A stretch of DNA of 64,000 nt from Vitellaria paradoxa (lineage: Eukaryota > Streptophyta > Magnoliopsida > Ericales > Sapotaceae), in the NCBI GenBank assembly GCA_019916065.1, contig CM034244.1, forward strand, positions 22,684,471-22,748,470, given 5' to 3'. Under the pieces are notes generated by a model that searched no databases, was not told the origin of the DNA, and worked only from the letters and a program-made list of their open reading frames with translations. The position numbers were made by a program, and so were the translations under genes. This document shows, piece after piece, positions 44,629-55,999 of the stretch. Within the stretch, counting starts at the first letter, position 1. Every line of letters begins with the position of its first letter.

Positions 44629-46068
44629 GGGTAAAGTACAAAAATATCCCTACAGTTTATTCTCAGTGTCACTTTAGTCTCATACATTCAATTGCAACAG
44701 TCAAATGTCTACACTTTCGATCAAGTAGTAATTCAATCTTCCTGTTAGTTAACCGTTAAACATAACCGTTAGACTAAGACTAAAAAAGTAATTTCTTTTA
44801 TAGTATCACTCTAGTCCCTCACGTTTCAATTGTAATAGTCAAATCTCTACATTTTCGGTGTATATTTAAAATATATTTTACTAAATTATGCAACAAATTA
44901 TAATTTGAAAAATATTTTTTATTAAATTATTTTTAATAAATAACATGATTACATTAATAATATAATCAAAATAATATTTAATTTAGTTTAGTTAATATGA
45001 AATATTTTTTATTAAACTCAATTAAGTTTTTAAGAAATTAATAAAATTAAATATTTTATTAAATAGTGATTCAATATTTTCATTAATAGTTATTACAATT
45101 AATGGAGTAGAATCAATAGAGTCACACAGACAAAACTGTCATCGTGAGTTAAATATAAATACAAAATTATATATACATATATAAACTGCAGAGATAGAAA
45201 ATTCAAAAAATAATGATTTTAAGGTCGTTTGATAATGCCGTTTTTCTATTTTATTTAGCTCTTTGTTTTATGATTTTCTTTTCTTCTATCATTTTTTTAA
45301 ATAAACACTAAAACTGATTTTAGAAAATCAATTTTATTTATATAAATCAATTTTTTAAGAAATTATTTAATTTTATTTTTTTTAATTTTTTGAATTTAGT
45401 AAAATATACTTCATATTAATTAAACCAACTTAAGTATTAATTTAAATATATTATAAATTAAAAATAGTTTAATTCAATAAATATAAAACACATTAAATAT
45501 AATTTAATTATATTATTTACTAAAAATATTTTATAAAAATATACTTTATCATCAAATCACCTTTAAGATATTTAATTTTGTTATTTTTTAAAAAGTATTT
45601 CAATTTAATAAAATATATTTCATATTAATTAAACTAAATTAAGTATTTATTTGACTATATTATCAATTTAATTATTTATCAAAAATAATTTTATTAAATA
45701 AAAAGAAAATATATTAAATATATTTTAATTTTATTATTTACTAAAAATAATTTAATGAAATATATTTTAGATTATATTATTTATCAAATATACACCAAAA
45801 GTGTAAAAATTCGACTATTATAATTGAAACATAAAGGACTAAAGTAATACTGAAGATAAACTGTAGAGAAAATTACCTATTTGTCCTCAGTCTAATAGTT
45901 ATATTTAACGGTCAATTAGAAGGGCCGAATTGCTATTTGACCAAAAATGTATAGATTTGACTGTTGCAATTGAAACATGTGGGATTAAAGTGATACTGAG
46001 GTTAATTACCAAAAAAAAAAAAAGTGATACTGAGGGTAAACTGTAGGACTGGTTTTTATACTTTATCC
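44629..46068. mobile_element. Mutator-like non-autonomous element with long inverted repeats
   Basis: 1440 bp. Left arm ~44629-44880 and right arm ~45790-46068 are inverted copies: GGGTAAAGTACAAAAATATC at the left end, and a reversed ACTTTATCC end. Each arm contains an internal direct repeat (CAGT...CACTTTAGTC...TTTCAATTG...CAGTCAAAT twice). Flanks ATTTTTTAA (44620-44628) and ATTTTTCAA (46069-46077) are 9 bp with one mismatch. The centre is A/T-only filler without a gene. A microinsertion lies in the right arm. Confidence 0.82.
46002..46020 (+). mobile_element. Ultra-short LINE-tail insertion
   Basis: TTAATTACC-A10 between two perfect 15-bp copies AAAGTGATACTGAGG (45987-46001 and 46021-46035). 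The inverted left arm of the host element lacks it, giving an internal empty site. Confidence 0.9.
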
Positions 46069-46089
46069 ATTTTTCAATGTAAAAGTATT

Positions 46090-46104
46090 TATATTACCGA
46101 AAAA
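46090..46104 (+). mobile_element. Ultra-short LINE-tail insertion
   Basis: TATATTACCGAAAAA between AATGTAAAAGTATT (46076-46089) and AATGTAAAAAGTATT (46105-46119). Confidence 0.75.
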
Positions 46105-46119
46105 AATGTAAAAAGTATT

Positions 46120-46554
46120 CACTGCATTTTATAAAGTGAATACTCATTTCAATTCATTTAATTCATTTATTTGTAATATTTCTTTGAATGACAATTTAAA
46201 TAGGATAAGGTAATAAAACGAGGATTCTAATGGTAATCTCTTTGCATACAATTCAAATCACATCATCATTCTTTTCCCTCTCATTGAGGATGACCCTATA
46301 AATAAAATCAAATAAATTTTCAATCAAAATTTTTTTAATAAACTTTTATTTTCATAACAGGTTTCATCGCTACCATTCGCTTCGTTCAACATTCCTTTGT
46401 CAACACTAGATTCGGAACTAGAGATATAGCATCTCCAATCCAAGCTTTCACTACTATTAATTTCAGAACTCAAGTGCCAATCATAACTACATCAAAAGGA
46501 ACAAGCCAGCTGCAACCATTCCTAGCTTTCACTGCAAGCCTTACTTCAAACAAA
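46120..46554. other. No gene established
   Basis: Contains a possible splice acceptor (TTTCATAACAG at ~46361) followed by ~190 open bases ending in the insertion target at 46555. It does not match a protein I know. Confidence 0.35.
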
Positions 46555-47071
46555 ACCACTGTCACGCCCCGAATTTCATAATTCGAGCACGTGAATAAAT
46601 AATAAATAATACACATTTTAACAACTTCTCCTGTCATTCGTCAAAGCAATAAGCTCCAAAACTAAACCCAAACAATCTCCAGAAAAATAAATAAATCAAT
46701 AATTTATCTTCACCTTACAAACAGAAGTTTGTTACCTTCCACTGAAATTTTTTTTTTCTAAAGTCTTACATAACTATATAATAATAAATAAAACTTCTAA
46801 TTTCTATTCTCAGTAGGCCCAGCACGTGACTCAATCTCATTACCTGCATCACAAACTGTAAGGGGATGAGCACTAATACCACGTGTGCTCGGAATCTTAA
46901 TAATAATATAAATGCAGTAATGTCCTAACATACTACTAAGTGAAACAGTTATGCACAAGAAGCAATCTCAAACAATAAATTAAATCAATTTATCAATTTA
47001 TTTTTGTTACAATTAATTATGTTTTAGCACCACATCACACATCAAAGAAAACAATTCAATTTCGAGGTACT

Positions 47072-47190
47072 GCTGCTTGGTTGTCCCGTAGAAATAGGAC
47101 CCAATCAATATACATCATCCTTCGATGTCTGCTTGGTTGTCTCGTAGAAACAAGACCCAACCAATATACACCATCCTTCGGTGTCTGCTT
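47072..47190. repeat. Tandem repeat, ~57-bp unit, two copies plus partial
   Basis: CTGCTTGGTTGTCYCGTAGAAA...GACCCAAYCAATATACA...ATCCTTCGRTGT occurs twice, then CTGCTTCC begins a third. Confidence 0.85.
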
Positions 47191-47822
47191 CCTAGACCGA
47201 AGTCTTAGGAATATAATATGTCACCCTTAGGCATCTGCTCGTTTGTAGGTTACTAGCCTACTGGAATCGATAACCAACCCCGTGCGGGTTTCGAGACTCT
47301 CAACCCTTGGGTACGTATACCCGATATTTCAGCACCCCTCAATCCCAAATAAGAAACAAATTCAAATTTCACCTGGAATTCACATTATATAAATTTTCCT
47401 TAATTTAAAATTTAAAACCTTATTAATCATTAATCCACCAGCACATAATTAACGCAAATTTTTATCACATTAACAAAAAATTCCTACGGTTAACACCTAC
47501 AGTAAGTATACGTGCAGTTTTGCTTTAAGAACATATGTATATATGAATAAGTTTCAAACTTAAAAATCAATGATTTATATGCTCATCTCAGATTTAAATA
47601 ATACATATATATACACACAAATATACACATATTTAATATTAAAGGCTCCACCCCTTACCTCAAATCAAATCTACAGAAAGAACACCCAAGTCGTAACGAA
47701 ACCCAAAACTCAATAAGCAGATCAAACTAAGATCATCGCGGCCATCAAGAAACTGGTAATCTCCATGGCATTCACATTAGATTTTTTTTTCTCCTCTGCC
47801 ACCACTACCTCTTATCTTTTCT

Positions 47823-47824
<2 letters not shown>

Positions 47825-47855
<31 letters not shown>

Positions 47856-47857
47856 TT
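47825..47857. repeat. (CT)n microsatellite
   Basis: CT repeats with minor interruptions inside the LTR. Confidence 0.9.
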
Positions 47858-47925
47858 TAACCCTTTTCCTTTACTGCCGAAGAATGCTTGTTATATATAT
47901 ATATACATGTATACCTAGGCTAGCT

Positions 47926-48150
47926 ATTAGTTGGTAGAATCCTAATAGAAAAAGGATTAGAATTCAAATCAAACTAGACTTCCAACTCCATGTACTCACT
48001 ATTAGTGGGTAGAATCCCAATGGAAAAAGGATTAGAATCCAAATCAAACTAGACTTCCACCTCCACGTACCCGTTGTTAGTTGGTAGAATCTTAATGAAA
48101 AAAAGGACTAGAATCCAAATCAAGCTAAACTTCCAACTTCACGTACTTAT
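47926..48150. repeat. Tandem repeat, ~75-bp unit, three copies
   Basis: Units begin TTAGTTGGTAGAATC (near 47928, 48002, 48077) and share AAAAAGGATTAGAATCCAAA and AAACTAGACTTCCA. They diverge by a few bases each. Confidence 0.88.
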
Positions 48151-48720
48151 TAATCTAGACCGTCTTAAATTATATATATACTGATTAATATATATATTTG
48201 CATATAACAAGTGTGTAAACATATATATACACATGTAAACATATTATCAGTTTGTTGTTTAAAGAGTTCAAATAGGAATAGAATACTTAATTCACATTAT
48301 CCAATCTACACCCAAACTAATTCAGATTGCACATTAGAAACCAAATAGAATTAGAATTTGAATTCTTACTTTTTAATCTATCACACAATAATCCAATTGG
48401 TCGTCAGAAATATATAATATTATTACTTAACAAACAAATATATATATGAATATATATGCACATAGCACCGTGAATTCATAAAAAAAAATTATATTTCATT
48501 AAATTAATAATTTATCAAAAATAAACCATAATTTTGTAATTCTTAAAAATAATTAAATACTAAAAATTTCTCACACAATTTGTGCGTCCACAATAAAAAT
48601 TGAATCTAATTTATGTCTCAAAAATTTAAATCAATAAAAATTTTATTTTTACCCAATTAAATATTAATTAACAAATAACCAAAGCATTAAAATTCTGGGT
48701 TGTCACATCCTCCCCTCCTT

Positions 48721-49259
48721 AAAAAAATTTCGTCTTCGAAATTTATAACATAATTTATAGGTAAAACCTAAATGACAATGCATTCACGATTATTATATAG
48801 CACTTTAATAATAAATTACCTTAATAAGTTTAAACATTTGTAAATCCATGCATATTATTCACACATAACTATTTTTTTAAGTTAAGAAAAAAGTAATTAC
48901 AAAATTTGAAAGTTATGTCCACAAATAAATAGTTAGCTCACAACTATAGCTTATAACCGGTATAAATCTAACTCATAAATGAGAACAGAGATAAATAAAT
49001 CTGAACAAAATCATAGCCTAATACAAACTACAAATACAACAATGCACAAATGACAATAAGCATGCATCACTAAATGCAAACCAGTCTTAGCACTACCCAC
49101 AATCAAATTGTAAGTAGTATTGATCTACTCCACCATACACAGCAAACCAACAAAGATTGACAAGCTGCACAAAGCAACTCATATAAGCATCCAATCAAAC
49201 CAACAATCTCTACACAAAATCACTATATCTAAAATAAATATGTTTTTTTTTAACTCTAA
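48721..49259 (-). other. Internal 3' region of the rearranged element
   Basis: Holds the reversed GACGAAATTT motif and sequence related (reversed) to 57400-57770. No coding frame. Confidence 0.55.
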
Positions 49260-49427
49260 AGAATTAGTTTTGTGTGAATAATATGCATGGATTTACAAAT
49301 GTTTAAACTTATTAAGGTAATTTATTATTAAAGTGCTATATAATAATCGTGGATGCATTTCATTTAGGTTTTACCTATAAATTGTGTTATAAATTTCGAA
49401 GACGAAATTTTTTTAAGGAGGGGAGGA

Positions 49428-49849
49428 TGTGACGACCCAGAATTTTAATGCTTTGGTTATTTGTTAATTAATATTTAATTTGGTAAAAATAAAATTTTTA
49501 TTGATTTAAATTTTTGAGACATAAATTAGATTCAATTTTTATTGTGGACGCACAAATTGTGTGAGAAATTTTTAGTATTTAATTATTTTTGAGAATTACA
49601 AAATTATGGTTTAATTTTGATAAATTATTAATTTAATGAAATATAATTTTTAATTTATCAAAATTAAACCATAATTTTGTAATTCTCAAAAATAATTAAA
49701 TACTAAAAATTTCTCACACAATTTGTGCGTCCACAATAAAAATTGAATCTAATTTATGTCTCAAAAATTTAAATCAATAAAAATTTTATTTTTACCAAAT
49801 TAAATATTATTAACAAATAACCAAAGCATTAAAATTCTAGGTTGTCACA
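49428..49849. repeat. Palindrome of two LTR heads
   Basis: Arms 49428-49628 and 49652-49849: TGTGACGACCCAGAATTTTA on plus and the same start reversed at the right end (TAAAATTCTAGGTTGTCACA), ~200 bp each around a short centre. Confidence 0.88.
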
Positions 49850-49881
49850 ACCACTATTGACATCCCTCCAACCATGACCAC

Positions 49882-50391
49882 TGATTACGATTGAAGTGTA
49901 ATCATAAATTCTAATTTTTGCTATTATCAGTAATTATTTTCATCCTATTTTCTATGTTTTATTAGAATTTTATTATCTTATGTAGGATTGTTTTTCCTTG
50001 CAAGAATTGATGGGAAATATGGTAGAAAAGTTGTAGAAATGAGACAAATCAAGAAAATGATAGAAACGTGGAGGAAATCAAAAATTGAAGAGACCTATAG
50101 TTTTGGGAAGATTTTGGGAAATTGAAGAGTTTAAAGGGGAAGAGTTCAAATGGCATCAAAATTTTAATGAAAAGGGGTGGCTTTATTTTGCCCATTTCCA
50201 ACCTCAATGCATTCTTAAGGTCGTGAGAGAATTTTGTGTCAATTTAACTATGGAGATAGAGAATGATGATGAGAGGGATGACGTAATCAACAGTTATGTT
50301 AGAGGTGCTAAGATTGATATAACTCCAAACCACTTAGCTCGCCTTCTACAACTGCCTAGGCCTAACATGCCTGATTTTCCTTATGAACCCG
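49882..50391 (+). repeat. Fragment with TR-GAG-like LTR head and transposon-protein frame
   Basis: Starts TGATTACGATTGAAGTGTAA, the diverged hairpin terminus of the 6731/29254/51164 LTR families, and runs into the frame at 50085. It is cut at 50391 by the next LTR element. Confidence 0.55.
50085..50391 (+). pseudogene. Putative plant transposon-protein domain, truncated
   Basis: About 102 open codons: FNEKGWLYFAHFQPQ, VVREFCVNLTMEIEN, SYVRGAKIDITPNHLARLLQ. This matches the pattern of the plant 'putative transposon protein' domain found in Athila-like elements and relatives (W..F, V.EFY.NL, VRG..I..SP..I...L.L). The reading frame ends only because the LTR inserted at 50392 supplies the GTG-TAA; the true protein was longer. 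Function unknown; in Athila-type elements such frames lie downstream of pol. Confidence 0.6.
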
Positions 50392-51163
50392 TGTAATGAC
50401 CCAAAGTTTTAATTTCTTGGTTCAGTTATTTTTGAAAATTATATTTAATTTAGTAATAAAAGTTTTGATAATTTAAAATTATTGAGACTTTAGTTACATG
50501 TTAATTTTATCATGAACACACGAGGTAAGTGAGATTTTTTTTTACATATTTAAATATCTTTGTGAATCATATATTTCTAGGTTAATTTTAATTATTGGGA
50601 TATGTTATTAATTAAATAAAATACTGATTATTTCTAAATTTAAAATAATCAATGATGTTATATATATATATATATACACAAATAATAATCGTTAAAGGCA
50701 GTTACTTTTACATATTGAAAATATTAAGAATCCTATTTGCAATTGAATCCTATTTGCGTTTGAATTTAGTAGACGTAGTGCGTATAAATTATATATACTA
50801 TGTGTTTTAAAAAATTATAAATTATACATTAGTGTATACTATGTGTTTAAAAAAATAAACAAATAAATAAATGAAAGGGAAAGGCAGTTAGTTGAATAAA
50901 TAAATTGGTTAGTGAGTTTAGAGTTAATATTCTATTAGGATTCTTAATATGCTTATATGTGTGCGTATAAAAAGTCTGAGTACGTGTTATACGCAAAAAA
51001 AAAATTCAAATCAAATTTGTGCACTATGCTAATATATATATGTGAATATATATGCAGGTATTTATTAAATAATAAATAAGACATAATATAAATAATATAT
51101 AACTTAAAGGCGGTTCACGTTAGAAACCAAATCCTATTGGGCTTCTATTACTTGATAGTTGGC

Positions 51164-52877
51164 TGACCGCTTGTAAAATGTGCATTTAAACTAACCCCCA
51201 AGTGCAAGAGTGTGCGGTGTAGTTTTAACTCGGTAAGTACGAGATCGAATCCATAGGGAACCTAAAAGTTTAGTTTCTAAGTTTTTAAGAATATTCTAAA
51301 TTTAAACGCAAGAAAAGTTCAAGGTTTACATAAATAAATTTGAAAGTTTTGCAAATATAAAACTTAACTAAAATTAAACAAGAATTATCTAATTAGAAAA
51401 TGTTAAGAGATTTATCTAAAATTAAAAAAAATGCCTAAATATGAATTCAAGAATTCAAGAAAATTATCTAACCTAATCAAGATTTCAAGAAAATAAGTAA
51501 TTAATTTAAACATCCAATTCAAGACAAATTAAAGAATTCAATATTAAAAGGTTCTTGATCCAACTTCACAAGTTCAGGTAGTTTACTACTTCACTCAGGG
51601 ATGTGTAAAAAAAAATACAATCCATAGTTCACGTCAAAGGATCTATAGATTGGGAAAAATATTCTCATTAAGGTTCAGAAAATATCCGATACTCAGTTTT
51701 AAAATCACGTTTCATTATGGATAATAAAACTGCAAAGATTTTCTAAGAAAACATTCAGTTTCAAACCTGAATTAGGGTTTGTTAAAAAATTATTATGAAA
51801 ATTATATTCAAGATGTTTTTACCAGTGATTGCAGAGAATATAGTCAAAAACTCTTATTTTCGAAGATATTTCAAACAACCAAAACCAAATTTGTTTTAGA
51901 AATCAATTTTAATTTGCCCAAAGTTATTAAATCAATTCTTACCCGAAAACCTTTACCAGTGATTACTGAGAATGTAGTCAAAGGTTTTCATTTTCGAAGG
52001 TGTTTGAAACAAAATAAATTGATTCCTGCAATCGTAGATCACTCCGTAAAGGTTTTTACAAACCATACGAAGGATCTACGCACATCCCTTCGTTTTTCAT
52101 AAACTACCCTCCCTTGATTCATTGAATCAAGAACTAGGGTTTTAAGCTAGTTCCATAATGAAAACAAAACACACAACCATATAATAAAGCATGAACTTAA
52201 AAATAATAAGACTAAAGAGAAGAATAATAATCCGAAGTTAAACTATTGGAAATATTCAAAACCATGTACCGTACTTCGAAGAATGTAATGAACAACGAAC
52301 AACAACCCAAGCTGAAACAACGCCAAAGAATGTTGTGCACAACTTGAAAAACATCCTCCAAACTCTATGAAAACTCACTCTAAAATCCTAAAAAGCACTC
52401 AAGAAAGTGGGAAAATTGATGGAAGAAGAATAAGAGAAAGCCCTCACCAGGCAGCTAATCATGGGGTTTTTATATCCATGCAAGAAACCCTAAAACACGA
52501 GCAAAAGAACAAACATCACGTCTTCTGGCATCCGGACGGGAAGTCTGGCGTCTGGACAGCAGTGTGCAGGTCATGTGCTGGCGTCTGGATGGGAAATATG
52601 GCGTCCGGACGGCAGTGTGGTTCCTTCTTCAGATTCTTCCAGTTTTTTACTCTCTTGTCTTGAAGGTATCCGAACATCCACTCCTCTCGAGCTATCCTTC
52701 ATTATATATTCTCCATCTTTGGCACTCCCAAGCGTGTCTATTTAAACATTTTCACTACAAATAAGCAAAATAATTTGTATTAGTAAAAACATTAACAAAA
52801 CGCATGAATAAACTAAGAAAATGAATGATTTTGTGTTAAAATAGAGGTTTTGTAATTACACTTTTCAAGTGTAATCA
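51164..52877 (-). mobile_element. Solo LTR (TR-GAG-related family), minus strand
   Basis: 1714 bp; minus-strand start TGATTACACTTGAAAAGTGT, end ...CAAGCGGTCA. Flanks TTGGC (51159-51163) and CTGGC (52878-52882). Copy B of the host (at ~61595-61610) shows the uninterrupted site CTGGCTTTAGC, so the insertion and its 5-bp duplication are directly documented. No internal region remains. Confidence 0.9.
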
Positions 52878-53536
52878 CTGGCTTTAGGTAGTTGTGTATA
52901 TATATATATATATACATACAACGTAAGTACTTTGGCAGCAAAGTAAAAGAGGAAAAAGAAAAAAGAAAATGATAGTGGCGGTAGACCGTATGAAGGCAAC
53001 GAGTTCACTAGTTCAGAGGATTTCTTTGACAATCTGAAGCCTTGTTTGCAATTTCTCTTCTATGAACTTAATTTGAGGTAGGGTTGGAGTTAAATAAAAA
53101 TTAAATTTATTATGTGTGGTTTAATTTTGTGAATTTTTTTGATTATTAGGTTTATTGTTACATGATAAGTTATGTAATTGTGACTATCTTGTGGATTATA
53201 AAAGTATGTGTAAATTGATTTTGATTTTGAGGAATTAAAATTTAGTTGGTACAAAAATTTTAAATTTTAAAATTTGCATTTTATTATGGAATCTTGAATA
53301 AGGAAAAGAAATATTTTTTTAAAGTATGTTTTGGATTTGAATAAATAAATAATTATTTATTCATTGATTTTACAATTTTAGTTTTAGGTTGAGAGAGCTA
53401 CCAGGATAACTAATTGGTGCTGAAATCTCCACACGTGAAAGACCAGGAACCTGTGCGGGGTTGGGTTACCATGTCCAGTAGGCTAGTAACCTGCAAAACA
53501 TCGATGAGTTGATATTGTTGGTATCCTATGGCTGAG

Positions 53537-53645
53537 CGTGGCCTGTAGCTTAGTGGTTAAGAGCCTCTCCTGCTCGCTCATGACTCGAGTTCGAGTCTTC
53601 CCCCTCCCCCCTTTAAAAAAAAAAACTTTACCTTTCAAAAAAAAA
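53537..53645 (+). mobile_element. tRNA-derived SINE, copy 3
   Basis: CTGTAGCTTAGTGGTTAAGA (box A) and GACTCGAGTTCGAGTC (box B), C-rich stretch, A-run, ACTTTACCTTTC-A9. Perfect 19-bp duplication TTGGTATCCTATGGCTGAG (53518-53536 and 53646-53664). Copy B (near 62228) holds the empty site. Confidence 0.93.
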
Positions 53646-54308
53646 TTGGTATCCTATGGCTGAGGCATAGATTGACCAGGTAACGGTACCTAACCCAATA
53701 ATTAAGAATATGGTTTGTTAAAATAAACTATTTTAATTTTATTTTGTGTTCAAATTTTTAAATTTAAATTCCAATATTTTTGATATGTGATGTATGTTGA
53801 CATGACACATTGGAGAATTATACTACGACACCCATGCATGATTTATTTAATTTTTATTTTTCTCCAAGCTTTAGTTCACAGTGACTCGAGGTGTAGTTGG
53901 TTAGAGATTTAGATTTATTTTAAATTGTCCACCTAAAAAAAATTATATGTGCTTGCTAGTATTCAAATCTTAAGGTAGAATAACGTGTCATTACTTGTTT
54001 TCTAAAAATGTGAATTTCATTTAGAAATCAACACGTGCAGTCTTCTATTTAGATCATTTATAACTAATAAATGATAAATTTTGAATGCATGTATATTTTG
54101 ATAACACTTTAGGATTTAAGTAAATGTAATCATAGAATTGATTCTCCTTGGTTGAGTTTGACTTGATGATTTTAGGTGCATAAAAGTATAAGTATAGTGT
54201 TGTACTCTTTTCTAGAGTTGTAAATTGTTTGGTTTTAGATAAAATATAAAAAAATATTTGTTTTGAAAAAAAAATCAAAATTTGTAAACGTTTAAGGTAT
54301 ATTATTTG

Positions 54309-54325
54309 GGATTTACCAAAAAAAA
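54309..54325 (+). mobile_element. Ultra-short LINE-tail insertion
   Basis: GGATTTACC-A8 between two AAGGTATATTATTTG copies (54294-54308 and 54326-54340). Confidence 0.87.
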
Positions 54326-54649
54326 AAGGTATATTATTTGAGTCATGTCACGGTATATTTTGTAATGGTTCAATTTATTCTTGGTGGACAACTATCAGTC
54401 CCTTATTTATCTATGAGTTTATCTATTATTGCTATGATTAAAATATGTGATATTATCAAATTTTATACTTATTGAATGCTTTCAAATATTATTTTTGGTT
54501 AAAAATTTTATAGTCATATAAATAGTTATCTAGACATAATTTTGGAGTTGTTTTCAGTACTGTGTTTGGTTCTCTTAACATTTGATTTTAAAAATGTAAA
54601 ACATATAATATGTTACTATTAAACTCTAGTTTTTAGAAGTATGAGACTT

Positions 54650-54651
<2 letters not shown>

Positions 54652-54681
<30 letters not shown>
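54652..54681. repeat. (AT)n microsatellite
   Basis: About 14 AT units. Confidence 0.95.
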
Positions 54682-54683
<2 letters not shown>

Positions 54684-55976
54684 GAGTTATATTCTATTTT
54701 TTTTTTTTTTGAAAAAAAAAATCTATGTAACGAGTGGTATGTTTGGATGTTATCTTCTGTTAATTAATGATGATATAATATAATAAATGCACTTACTTAA
54801 GAACTTGATTTTGTAAAAAAAAAAAAATTCATGTTCTTGCACGCATTGAATTCAAATTTGTATGAGCTTAATTTAAAGTAATTGATGATATTGTTATGAG
54901 TAAGTCTTACATGATTTAGGCTAATCTCATATGATTTAGTAAATTGTCATAGTGAAAAATGATTAGTTTGTCAGGTGTTTGTAAAATTAGTGATTTGAGT
55001 AAGAATGTGGGTGGTGTTTGATGAATTTTATTTTGATATTTATTTTGACTTTTGATTTGAATTTTTATTAAATAAAAAGAAAAGACTGATACTTTAAAAT
55101 TAATTTATTTTAGATGTTTGAAAGATTTTTGAACAAAAGATGAACCTGATTGGATGTGAAATTGGTGTGATAATGGTATTTTTGAAATTGAGATTCGAAT
55201 ATAAGATAGTCATGGATGGAAGTTGAATTGTGTTGTTTTAACATGTAGATATTGGTAATTATGAGATGTGATATCTATATGAGGACTTAAATTGCATTTT
55301 GCAAAGTTTTTGTTTACATGTATTGCAATTACTCTAAAGTTATGACAAATTATTATTTTGATATACCAATATCCTCTTACACTTGTGTGAGATAACTATT
55401 TCATTTTGTAAGTCGAATTAGATTTGATGTTGGATAAAAAAAAGGATGATAAATTAATTGTTTGGAGTAGAAGGGATTTTAATGAATGACAACCGTCGTG
55501 GAAACCTTAATTTGAGATTTAATAATAATAAATTTGTTATAGGAATATTGCATATTATAGCTAATTTCTTTATTCCACTTTAAAGGACTAAATTTATCAA
55601 ATTCATTCTCTTGACCACTATGATATCAGGAATTTAGTACTTGATAGTTGACTAATTTTAATCGGCACTATCTTGTAAGAATTATAAATTTTAGTTTGTT
55701 AAGTTGGATTATTATTTAGTTAAATGTCTGTGATATTTTGGTTAGATTGGATTTAATTGATTGAATTATTTATTTTTAATTATGATACAATATATTAAAT
55801 ATTACTAGATTTTATTTGTTGGAGTGTAAAAAAAAAAAATAGTGAATTGTGAATTTATGTATGTTCGGCTAAGTGCTTGCTTGCTATTTAAATTAAGGCA
55901 TGTGAGATTTATTAAAATTTTATCTTTTTCATCTCGAGTATATTTTAAACTATGTGGTATAAATAATTGGATTTCC

Positions 55977-55999
55977 AATTACCAAAAAAAAAAAAAATA
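55977..55999 (+). mobile_element. Ultra-short LINE-tail insertion
   Basis: AATTACC-A14 plus TAT between TTGGATTTCC (55967-55976) and TTGGATTTCC (56000-56009). Confidence 0.82.

Larger units (their letters stand above)
46560..48707 (-). repeat. Full LTR (minus) of the rearranged element
   Basis: 2148 bp; minus-strand start TGTGACAACCCAGAATTTT, end GGGGCGTGACA. It contains two tandem repeats (47072-47190 and 47926-48150), a CT tract, and a reversed CCAGTAGGCTAGTAACC motif shared with the LTRs at 50392 and 57775. Confidence 0.87.
46560..49849 (-). mobile_element. Tekay-type LTR insertion with rearranged, inverted LTR heads
   Basis: Flanked by the 5-bp duplication ACCAC (46555-46559 and 49850-49854), with TG...CA ends. 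From right to left: an LTR head on minus (49849 to ~49652); the same head plus polypurine region on plus (~49260-49655, LTR start at 49428); an internal spacer; then the polypurine tract (48708-48720) and a full LTR on minus (48707-46560). It therefore has three LTR starts and no coding region. An inversion or template switch during reverse transcription would explain it. Confidence 0.82.
50392..53870 (+). repeat. LTR copy A (truncated), with solo LTR and SINE inserted
   Basis: Matches copy B base for base over long stretches (e.g. TTGATAATTTAAAATTATTG at ~50465 and 57845; GTGCGTATAAAAAGTCTGAG at ~50961 and 61403). It is interrupted by the solo LTR 51164-52877 and the SINE 53537-53645. Similarity ends at ~53870 after TTTTTATTTTTCTCC. 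Confidence 0.85.
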
